Assembly: GCA_023384355.1 (NCBI GenBank)
Contig: JAHDWL010000025.1
Coordinates: forward strand, 1 to 46,740
From: Anaerolineae bacterium
GTDB lineage: Bacteria; Chloroflexota; Anaerolineae; Promineifilales; Promineifilaceae
Direction of reading: 5' to 3'
Length of the DNA: 46,740 nucleotides
Shown here: one piece after another, positions 1 through 6,012 of the stretch
How positions within the stretch are numbered: the stretch's first letter is position 1
How the letters are laid out: every line of letters begins with the position of its first letter
The notes under the pieces: generated by a model
The model's input: only the letters and a program-made list of their open reading frames with translations
Told to the model about the DNA's origin: nothing
Database searches by the model: none
Program-made: the position numbers and the translations under genes

Positions 1-160
1 CCTCGACCGGGCCATTCAGGTCCACGGCGCGATGGGCATGACCGACGAGACGCCACTGGCTTTCTGGTATCGCCACGAGCGGGCGGCGCGCATCTACGAT
101 GGACCGGACGAGGTGCACAAGTGGTCGGTCGCGCGGCGGATTTTGGGGCGGTATGTCTGA
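1..160 (+). CDS. Acyl-CoA dehydrogenase, C-terminal end (5' truncated by window)
   Basis: The reading frame is open from the window edge and ends with TGA at 158-160, giving the last 52 residues. They contain the flavin acyl-CoA dehydrogenase C-terminal signature: a HGAMGMT segment (usually HGG-G), a WYR-HERAARI stretch and IYDGPDEVHK, as found in the ACAD10/ACAD11 branch. The enzyme would oxidise or process an acyl-CoA ester in the cytoplasm using FAD. The stop overlaps the start of the following kinase-fold gene by 8 bases, so the two are very likely cotranslated. Its substrate cannot be read from this fragment. Confidence 0.85.
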   Translation, partial: LDRAIQVHGAMGMTDETPLAFWYRHERAARIYDGPDEVHKWSVARRILGRYV

Positions 161-1199
161 CATCATTCCCGTCCGTCCGGACGAACAACTCGACACAGAC
201 CTGCTAACGGGTTTTCTGCGCGGGATACTTCCCGGCAGCGAGCAACCCCTCACCATCCGCCAATTCGGCGGCGGCGCGGCCAACCTGACCTACTTGCTCG
301 ATTACGGCGCGCAGCAGTACGTCTTGCGGCGGCCGCCGCTCGGCCCGGTTGCCGCCTCGGCCCACGACATGGGGCGCGAATACCGGGTGTTATCCGTGCT
401 CCATCAGGCCTACCCCTATGCTCCGCGTGCACTCCTGTTTTGCGATGACCTGTCGGTCATCGGCGCGCCGTTCTTCGTCATGGAGCGGCGGCAAGGGGTG
501 GTCGTCCGGCGGACCATGTCGGAAGCATACGCCGCCATGCCCGACGCAGCCCAGCGGATGAGCGAGGCGCTGGTCGACGCGCTGGCCGCCTTCCACGCCG
601 TCGATTACGAGGCGCTCGGCCTGGGCGATTTGGGCAAGCCGGCCGGCTTTATAGACCGGCAGATCGAGGGCTGGTATCGCCGCTGGCATGCGGCCAAGAC
701 GGCCGACCTGCCCGACATGGACGCTGTCTATGCCTGGCTGAAAGCCAACCAGCCGGCCAACACGCGGGTCTCACTCGTCCACAATGATTACAAGCTCGAC
801 AATGTGATGCTTGCCGCCGGCGATCCCGGCCGGGTGGTGGCCGTGTTCGACTGGGACATGTGCACGCTGGGTGACCCACTGGCCGATCTGGGGGCGCTGT
901 TGACCTACTGGACCGAACCATCCGACCCGCGCTATCTGCAGGCTACGGCGATGATGCCGCTGGGCGAACCGGGCTTCCTCAGCCGCGCGAAACTCGTCGC
1001 CCGGTATGCCGCAAAGAGCGGCCGCGCGGTCGAGGCCATCGATTTCTACCATGCCCTCGGCCTTTTCCGTCTGACGGTCATCGTCGCCCAGATTTACATA
1101 CGCTATGCCCGCGGCCAAACCCAGGACTCTCGTTTCGCGGCTATGGAGTTCATGATCCCGGCGTTGGCCCGCCGTGCCCGCGAGTTGGCTGCCGCCTGA
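153..1199 (+). CDS. APH-family kinase (ACAD10/11 N-domain type, LvaA-like)
   Basis: A 348-residue protein of the aminoglycoside phosphotransferase/choline kinase fold. The catalytic loop HNDYKLDN is at about residues 210-217 and the metal-binding DWD at about 233-235; a glycine-rich GGGAANLTY nucleotide loop lies near residue 40. I chose the ATG at 153 rather than an upstream in-frame ATG at 99 because it gives an ATGTCTGA overlap with the acyl-CoA dehydrogenase stop and has a GGGG-type ribosome site just before it. In eukaryotic ACAD10/11 the same two domains are fused, and in Pseudomonas putida levulinate catabolism (LvaA with LvaC) an APH kinase phosphorylates 4-hydroxyacyl-CoA so that phosphate can be eliminated. 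A similar role is inferred here; resistance to an aminoglycoside is unlikely. Confidence 0.85.
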   Translation: MSDIIPVRPDEQLDTDLLTGFLRGILPGSEQPLTIRQFGGGAANLTYLLDYGAQQYVLRRPPLGPVAASAHDMGREYRVLSVLHQAYPYAPRALLFCDDLSVIGAPFFVMERRQGVVVRRTMSEAYAAMPDAAQRMSEALVDALAAFHAVDYEALGLGDLGKPAGFIDRQIEGWYRRWHAAKTADLPDMDAVYAWLKANQPANTRVSLVHNDYKLDNVMLAAGDPGRVVAVFDWDMCTLGDPLADLGALLTYWTEPSDPRYLQATAMMPLGEPGFLSRAKLVARYAAKSGRAVEAIDFYHALGLFRLTVIVAQIYIRYARGQTQDSRFAAMEFMIPALARRARELAAA

Positions 1200-1236
1200 A
1201 CCCGGTCAAATCTCTCCGATGTGCCGTGGTTAACGC

Positions 1237-1264
1237 TTGCGCGGCCGCGAAAACAGGATAGCAT
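1237..1264 (+). promoter_or_regulatory. Possible nrfHA promoter
   Basis: TTGCGC at 1237-1242 and TAGCAT at 1259-1264 are 16 bases apart, in the 162-base gap before nrfH. The match to the sigma-70 consensus is only moderate. I found no FNR-type TTGAT-N4-ATCAA box in this gap. Confidence 0.3.
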
Positions 1265-1361
1265 TAGGTTACCGTACTCGCTGGGGGAGCATTGAGCCGC
1301 TGTTTCCCCGCACGTTGTTCTTCGCTACGGTTACGCCTTACCAAAGGAGAGAAAGCAAGCC

Positions 1362-1865
1362 ATGTCGAACTCGCCTTCCACCGGGAAGCAGGGCGTCTTT
1401 AGTCGCATATGGACATCGGCACCTTTCCGCACCTGGCTGATGTTGGCAGCAGTCATCGGCGGGATCGTCGGATTAGGGGTGTTCACCTTTGCCTATGCCC
1501 AGGGGGCATCTTATCTGTCTGATGATCCGTCGTCGTGCAACAACTGTCACGTTATGCGTGACCAGTACGACGGCTGGAACCACGGCAGCCATAAGGCGGT
1601 CGCCACCTGCAACGATTGCCACACCCCCCATAGCTCGACGGTGGCCAAATATACCGTCAAGGCGATTAACGGCATCCGCCACAGCGTCGCCTTCACGCTC
1701 GATAACTTCCACGAACCAATTCAAATCACGTCGCTCAATCGTCGCGTCGCCCAACAAAGTTGCCTATATTGTCATGCGGACATGACGGCATACATGAACC
1801 ATGCCGCCAGCGACGATCCAACTGATTGCCTGCTCTGCCATGCGCGAGTTGGGCACGCCAAATAA
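1362..1865 (+). CDS. nrfH: Cytochrome c nitrite reductase small subunit, tetraheme quinol dehydrogenase
   Basis: A 167-residue NapC/NirT/NrfH-family protein. One membrane anchor spans about residues 24-46 and is followed by four heme-binding CxxCH motifs at about 59-63, 83-87, 134-138 and 156-160. The first heme motif is followed by methionine at position 65 (CxxCHxM), the unusual axial ligand known from NrfH. NrfH takes electrons from menaquinol on the outer membrane face and passes them to NrfA. A strong AAAGGAGA ribosome site lies 11 bases upstream of the ATG. nrfA follows after 16 bases, so the two form the usual nrfHA operon for dissimilatory nitrite reduction to ammonium. Confidence 0.95.
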   Translation: MSNSPSTGKQGVFSRIWTSAPFRTWLMLAAVIGGIVGLGVFTFAYAQGASYLSDDPSSCNNCHVMRDQYDGWNHGSHKAVATCNDCHTPHSSTVAKYTVKAINGIRHSVAFTLDNFHEPIQITSLNRRVAQQSCLYCHADMTAYMNHAASDDPTDCLLCHARVGHAK

Positions 1866-1881
1866 TAAAAGGGAGTTGAAG

Positions 1882-3222
1882 ATGACCACTGAGGAACCCT
1901 CGAAAAAATCACCCAGTCGATGGTGGCTGATCGCTGCCTTCGTCGGCGGTCTTGTCATCATGGGCCTGATCGCCGCACTGCTCGTCAACATCACCACCCG
2001 CAAGGCCGAAGCAGAGCAATATCCGCTGCATATCGTCGAGATTGGCGAGGATGAACTGGACCCGGCCGTCTGGGGACAGAATTTCCCGCGCCAGTACGAC
2101 TCCTTCATGAAGACACAGGACTCGACCATCAGCACGCCATTCGGCGGCTCCGTGCCCTATAGCAAGCTGGAGCGTTACCCGGCGATGGTGCGCATCTGGG
2201 CCGGATACGCCTTCAGCAAGGACCATAACGAGGAACGCGGCCATTACTACATGCTGACCGACCAGCTGGAGACGGAACGCATCCAGATTGTCGAGCAGCC
2301 GGGTGCGTGCGCCAATTGCCATTCGGCCGACGCGCCGCGCCTGATTGAGGAAATGGGTTGGGAAGAGTTCAATCATACGCCCTACAACGAGTTGAAAGAG
2401 GACCTGCACTACGGGACCTCGTGCGCCGATTGCCACGACCCGCAGACGATGGAATTGCGCATCACCCGTCCGGCGTTCATCAACGCCATGACCGAGCGCG
2501 GCGTCGACCTGGCCGCAGCCACACGGCAGGAGATGCGCACTTACGTCTGCGCCCAATGCCACGTCGAGTATTACTTCAAGGGCGACGAGAAAGTGCTGAC
2601 CTTCCCGTGGAGCCAGGGACTGTCAATCGATGACATCGAGGCGCACTACGATCTCTACGAGTTCAAGGACTGGACCCACGCCGAGACCAACGCGCCGATG
2701 ATCAAGATTCAGCATCCCGAATTCGAGATGTTCACCAGCGGCCTGCACTACAATTCCGGCGTGGCCTGCGCCGACTGCCACATGCCCTACGTTCGCGAGG
2801 GCGCGATCAAGGTCTCCGACCACTGGCTGCGCAGCCCGATGGTCAACATCAACGCCGCCTGCCAGACCTGCCACCGCCAGGACGAGGCTGCCCTGCTGGA
2901 GCGCATCAACACCATCCAGAACCGCACGGCCGGCTTGCTGCGCACCACGGAAGAGGCGCTGCTCGACGCTATCGACGCCATCGTCGCCGCGCAAAACGCC
3001 GGGGCGACGGACGAGCAACTGGCCAATGCCCGTTACCTGCACCGTCGCGCCTCGCTGCGCTGGGACTTCGTCTCCTCGGAGAACAGCACCGGCTTCCACA
3101 GCCCACAGGAGTCGGCGCGCGTGCTGGCCGACGCGATCAACTTCGCCCGACAGGCACAACTGGAGGCGGAACGGCTGGGCGGCGTGACGGAATCCGCGTC
3201 GACGGCCGGCAATACCCCCTAG
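1882..3222 (+). CDS. nrfA: Cytochrome c nitrite reductase, catalytic pentaheme subunit
   Basis: A 446-residue protein with five heme motifs at about residues 143-147, 181-185, 223-227, 296-300 and 327-331. It would reduce nitrite to ammonium with six electrons on the outer face. Active-site residues of the family are visible: Arg119 (ERGH), Tyr230 after heme 3 (CHVEYYF) and His278 (IQHPE). The calcium-site residues Glu229, Lys275 and Gln277 also seem to be kept. The catalytic heme 1 motif is CANCH, not the usual CxxCK, so its proximal ligand should be histidine. All-CxxCH NrfA proteins are known in, for example, Campylobacter. An N-terminal hydrophobic segment at about 14-35 may be an uncleaved anchor. 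I start at 1882 because AAAAGGGAG precedes it; an earlier in-frame ATG at 1801 lies inside nrfH. Confidence 0.95.
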   Translation: MTTEEPSKKSPSRWWLIAAFVGGLVIMGLIAALLVNITTRKAEAEQYPLHIVEIGEDELDPAVWGQNFPRQYDSFMKTQDSTISTPFGGSVPYSKLERYPAMVRIWAGYAFSKDHNEERGHYYMLTDQLETERIQIVEQPGACANCHSADAPRLIEEMGWEEFNHTPYNELKEDLHYGTSCADCHDPQTMELRITRPAFINAMTERGVDLAAATRQEMRTYVCAQCHVEYYFKGDEKVLTFPWSQGLSIDDIEAHYDLYEFKDWTHAETNAPMIKIQHPEFEMFTSGLHYNSGVACADCHMPYVREGAIKVSDHWLRSPMVNINAACQTCHRQDEAALLERINTIQNRTAGLLRTTEEALLDAIDAIVAAQNAGATDEQLANARYLHRRASLRWDFVSSENSTGFHSPQESARVLADAINFARQAQLEAERLGGVTESASTAGNTP

Positions 3223-3244
3223 TCAAGGTCCTTCTCCCATCTGT

Positions 3245-3284
3245 ATAACACCTGACAGTCTCCCATGGGTCTGTCAGGTGTTAT
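3245..3284 (+). terminator. Hairpin terminator after nrfA
   Basis: Two perfect 14-base inverted arms at 3245-3258 and 3271-3284 flank a 12-base loop that itself holds CCCATGGG. It starts 22 bases after the nrfA stop. There is only a weak T-rich stretch after the right arm (TTATCATTTA). The word AACACCTGACAG in the arm recurs at 32872-32883. Confidence 0.75.
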
Positions 3285-3306
3285 CATTTAGACGGAGGTT
3301 CCAACC

Positions 3307-4152
3307 ATGCCAATCACTTATCGTTCCATCTTCCGACCCGACCTGTTTGCCGGACAGACCATCATCGTTACCGGTGGCGGCACAGGCATCGGCCGCGCCG
3401 TGGCCCACGAGCTAAGCTCGCTGGGGGCGCACGTCGTAATCGCGGCGCGAACGCTCGATAACCTTGAGCGTGTGTCGGCCGAGATCAGCGAGGCGGGTGG
3501 CGCGGCGACGCCGTTCGTCTGCAACATCCGCGAGGAGGAGCAGGTGGCAGCGCTGTTCGACTTCGTGCTGGCCGAGCGCGGTGGCTTCCATGGGCTGGTC
3601 AACAACGCCGGCGGCCAGTTCATCAGCCCGGCAGAGATGATCTCGCTGAAGGGTTGGCGGGCGGTGGTGGAGACGAACCTGACCGGCACATTCCTCATGT
3701 GCCGCGAGGCGTTTAACCGCCACATGGGCGCGCACGGCGGGGCCATCGTCAACATGCTGATCGAGATGTGGCGCGGCTTTCCCGGCATGGCCCACTCGGC
3801 CGCGGCGCGGGCGGGCATCGAGAATCTGACCAAGACGCTGGCCGTCGAGTGGGCACGGGCCGGGGTGCGCGTCAACGCCGTCGCGCCGGGGCTGATCTCG
3901 TCCAGCGGGCTGGAGCGCTACCCGGAGGCCGTGCGGCCGATGATCGAGCAGAACATCCGCGACATCCCCATGAAGCGCATGGGCACCGAGGCCGAGGTGA
4001 GCGCAGCCATCGTCTTCCTGCTGTCACCCGCGGCGGCGTTCATCAGCGGCGAGTCGATCAAGATCGACGGCGCAGGGTCGTTGTGGCGCAAGACGTGGGA
4101 AGTGCCTGAGCACGGGAATGGGGCGGTGGGGTTTGAGGGGTTTGATCGTTAG
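3307..4152 (+). CDS. SDR oxidoreductase, trans-2-enoyl-CoA reductase (PECR)-like
   Basis: A 281-residue short-chain dehydrogenase with the TGGGTGIG cofactor loop at about residues 21-28 and an NNAGG motif near 98-102. The usual catalytic YxxxK is replaced: the aligned segment reads MAHSAAARAG, placing Ser where Tyr and Arg where Lys is normal, followed by IENLTKTLAVEWA. This HSxAARAG pattern is typical of the peroxisomal trans-2-enoyl-CoA reductase/2,4-dienoyl-CoA reductase branch, so an NADPH-linked enoyl-CoA reductase role is likely. A GACGGAGG ribosome site lies 8 bases upstream. The gene stands alone after the nrfA terminator. Its neighbours on both sides (acyl-CoA dehydrogenase, acyltransferase, ThDP lyase) also handle acyl-CoA-type substrates. 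Confidence 0.85.
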   Translation: MPITYRSIFRPDLFAGQTIIVTGGGTGIGRAVAHELSSLGAHVVIAARTLDNLERVSAEISEAGGAATPFVCNIREEEQVAALFDFVLAERGGFHGLVNNAGGQFISPAEMISLKGWRAVVETNLTGTFLMCREAFNRHMGAHGGAIVNMLIEMWRGFPGMAHSAAARAGIENLTKTLAVEWARAGVRVNAVAPGLISSSGLERYPEAVRPMIEQNIRDIPMKRMGTEAEVSAAIVFLLSPAAAFISGESIKIDGAGSLWRKTWEVPEHGNGAVGFEGFDR

Positions 4153-4223
4153 TTAACCGATGTTGCCTCTTTCCCTCCCCCGTTTGCAAGTCAGGCAACC
4201 CGCGCCACTCACAACAAACGGCG

Positions 4224-4343
4224 CTACGCCAACCCATACCCGCTCCCAATCAACCCCTTCAACCGCCCCCCAAACCGCGCCGCCGGCGTGCCGTCGATAA
4301 TGTTGTGGTCAAAGCCCAATGGAATGGAGAGATTCCCAAGCAT
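4224..4343 (-). pseudogene. C-terminal remnant of a CAT-fold acyltransferase paralogue
   Basis: The minus strand encodes 39 residues ending in TAG (4224-4226). They match the C-terminus of the intact acyltransferase at 5032-5850. By eye, 19 of 29 residues are identical over the stretch around FDHNIIDG-TPAARF against FDHDVIDG-APAARF. The catalytic HxxxDG motif of the chloramphenicol acetyltransferase/dihydrolipoamide acyltransferase fold is kept, but the rest of the protein is missing. The homology stops just where the vapBC promoter begins (4355). The fragment also lacks a recognisable ribosome site, so it is most simply a paralogue cut off when vapBC arrived. Confidence 0.8.
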
Positions 4344-4354
4344 CGACACGATAC

Positions 4355-4392
4355 TTGACCAATCAAGCCTTTGATATATACTAAAGGTATAT
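4355..4392 (+). promoter_or_regulatory. vapBC promoter with overlapping inverted-repeat operator
   Basis: A near-consensus -35 TTGACC (4355-4360) is 16 bases from -10 TATACT (4377-4382). The inverted repeat ATATAC-N5-GTATAT (4376-4392) covers the -10. VapB-type antitoxins normally repress their own operon, so this repeat is the likely VapB/VapBC operator. Confidence 0.75.
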
Positions 4393-4416
4393 TCTATTTA
4401 GAGGTATCAGCTTGTA

Positions 4417-4650
4417 ATGGACACCGCCAAACTCTTCACCAACGGCCGCAGCCAGGCCGTCCGCCTGCCCAGGCAGTATCGCTTCGAGGGAACGGAGGTC
4501 TTTATCAAGAAGGTCGGCAATACCGTGGTGCTTATCCCCTTCACCCAATCGTGGCAAACACTCGTCGGCAGTCTGGAACAATTTTCCGATGACTTCATGG
4601 AGAGTCGGGAGCAGCCGGAAGAACAAGAGCGCGAGTCGCTGTTCGTATGA
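4417..4650 (+). CDS. vapB: VapB-family antitoxin (SpoVT/AbrB fold)
   Basis: A 77-residue protein starting with the VapB/VagC swapped-hairpin AbrB DNA-binding domain: AKLFTNGRSQAVRLP, then RFEGTEVFIKK and a VVLIP strand. The acidic C-terminal tail (about residues 55-77) would be the toxin-neutralising part. It should bind VapC and repress the operon through the operator just upstream. A GAGGT ribosome site lies about 11 bases before the ATG. The stop overlaps the vapC start by 4 bases (ATGA). Confidence 0.9.
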   Translation: MDTAKLFTNGRSQAVRLPRQYRFEGTEVFIKKVGNTVVLIPFTQSWQTLVGSLEQFSDDFMESREQPEEQERESLFV

Positions 4651-5054
4651 AATATCTCCTTGATACCAACATCTGCATCTACCTCATCAGGCAGCATCCG
4701 GCGAGCGTGATCCGGGAGATGGCGAAGCAGCAAATCGGGGATGTCGGCTTGTCTTCGGTAACGGTCGCCGAACTGCACTATGGTGTAGCGAAGAGCGCTC
4801 ACGTGGAGCGCAATCGATCGGCGCTGGAGCAATTCCTCGCGCCGTTGGTCATTGTTGACTTCGATGTCGCCGCTGCCGCCGTTTACGGGACTATCCGCGC
4901 TCTGCTGGAACGGCGTGGGACGCCCATAGGCTCATTGGACACACTCATCGCCGCACATGCGTTGAGTCTGGACACGACCCTGGTCACCAACAATGAGCGC
5001 GAATTCGGTCGCGTGCCCCGGCTGAAACTCGCTAACTGGGCGGCAGAGACCTGA
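4647..5054 (+). CDS. vapC: VapC PIN-domain ribonuclease toxin
   Basis: A 135-residue single PIN domain. The Mg2+-binding acidic residues are visible at Asp6 (LLDTNICIYL), Glu42 (VAELHYG) and Asp98 (SLDTLIAAHA), followed by the TNNEREFGRV segment that ends the active site. VapC toxins cleave RNA, often tRNA or rRNA loops, when VapB is degraded. Translation is coupled to vapB by a 4-base overlap. Its 3' end overlaps the 3' end of the convergent acyltransferase gene by 23 bases, an unusually tight junction that fits an insertion at that point. Confidence 0.92.
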   Translation: MKYLLDTNICIYLIRQHPASVIREMAKQQIGDVGLSSVTVAELHYGVAKSAHVERNRSALEQFLAPLVIVDFDVAAAAVYGTIRALLERRGTPIGSLDTLIAAHALSLDTTLVTNNEREFGRVPRLKLANWAAET

Positions 5055-5850
5055 GCACCTCCAACCCATAAGCCTCCTCAATTAATTCCCTCAACCGTCC
5101 AGCAAACCGCGCCGCTGGCGCGCCGTCGATGACGTCGTGGTCGAACGACAGCGTCACGTCCAGCATCTCGCGTGGCACGATATGGCCATCCACAACTGCC
5201 GGCTTCCAACAGATGCCGCCCAGTGTCAGGTTCAGCGTGTATAGTGGAATGGGGATGCCCCAGCCGCCGCCCTGTCCGAACATGCCGACGGCGGTCAGGC
5301 TCACCGTGCCGCCGTACTTTTTCATGCGGTGGGGGCCGGCCATCGCTATCCGGTAGGCCAATCGCCGCAGCGGCCCCGGGAAGCGAGCGTACCATTGAAA
5401 CAACCGTATCGTCCGCTCGTCATAGTTGCGGTCGCCCCTGGCCTGCACCGCCCGTATCTCGTCGTGCAGTTCGCGCACCGAGCGGCGGTTGGCGGCGCGG
5501 ATGACATGGGCCAATGGGAAGCGGCGACCTTCCACCTCGATCTCGACGATTGTGTTGATATCGACGTCGTCGAACAGCACCAACCGGCCGCGCCGGTCCC
5601 TCAGGGCATGGACCAGCGGGTCTTCGGCCACAGCCGCGCCGACGCAATGGAGCACGAACGCCGTGAACGACAGCGATTCGCCGGTGCGCGCCTTGTGGTC
5701 GCGCAGACGCGCTCGCGGTTCGGTGACGTCGAACTCGACCAGCCCGTGGATCATGTGCTTGCCGGCGGCAACGCGGGCCGCGTCGACGACGAACGCCCGC
5801 GAGCGTGGGATCGGCACGGTCGTGAATCCCGTCTCTTGTTGCTTGCTCAT
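5032..5850 (-). CDS. 2-oxoacid dehydrogenase-type acyltransferase catalytic domain protein (CAT fold)
   Basis: A 272-residue protein corresponding to a free-standing catalytic domain of dihydrolipoamide acyltransferases. The catalytic HDVIDG (HxxxDG) lies close to the C-terminus within SFDHDVIDG-APAARF. No lipoyl or subunit-binding domain is present, so it is not a normal E2 core component; it may be a CoA-dependent acyltransferase acting on an unknown acceptor. I start at the ATG at 5850 (MSKQQETGF) because the segment upstream does not look like protein of this family. No ribosome site precedes it; instead a CATAAT box lies 6 bases upstream (possible leaderless mRNA). A truncated paralogue lies at 4224-4343 beyond vapBC. 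Confidence 0.85.
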   Translation of the reverse strand: MSKQQETGFTTVPIPRSRAFVVDAARVAAGKHMIHGLVEFDVTEPRARLRDHKARTGESLSFTAFVLHCVGAAVAEDPLVHALRDRRGRLVLFDDVDINTIVEIEVEGRRFPLAHVIRAANRRSVRELHDEIRAVQARGDRNYDERTIRLFQWYARFPGPLRRLAYRIAMAGPHRMKKYGGTVSLTAVGMFGQGGGWGIPIPLYTLNLTLGGICWKPAVVDGHIVPREMLDVTLSFDHDVIDGAPAARFAGRLRELIEEAYGLEVLRSLPPS

Positions 5851-5856
5851 GTGGAA

Positions 5857-5862
5857 ATTATG
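5857..5862 (-). promoter_or_regulatory. Candidate -10 box placed for leaderless transcription
   Basis: CATAAT on the minus strand ends 6 bases before the ATG at 5850 of the acyltransferase, and no Shine-Dalgarno sequence is present. A start of transcription at or beside the start codon is inferred. No good -35 is visible. Confidence 0.35.
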
Positions 5863-6012
5863 GCATGGCTCCGCCGCGGCGCGATAGTGATGAATAGCCG
5901 GAAAGATGGCGCGAGATGTCATAAATCGACCGCGCCTCGCATGACGTGAAACACAAACTGCGATAATCTACGTCAACTGATCAAGCCTGTACCTTTCCGG
6001 GAGGAAACTGAT

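Noticed and set aside
153-1199. Aminoglycoside resistance gene
   Set aside because: The fold is shared, but the overlap with an acyl-CoA dehydrogenase gene and the ACAD10/11-like sequence favour an acyl-CoA-related kinase.
1200-1361. FNR or NarL-type control site before nrfH
   Set aside because: No TTGAT-N4-ATCAA-like or convincing NarL heptamer pair is visible in the gap.
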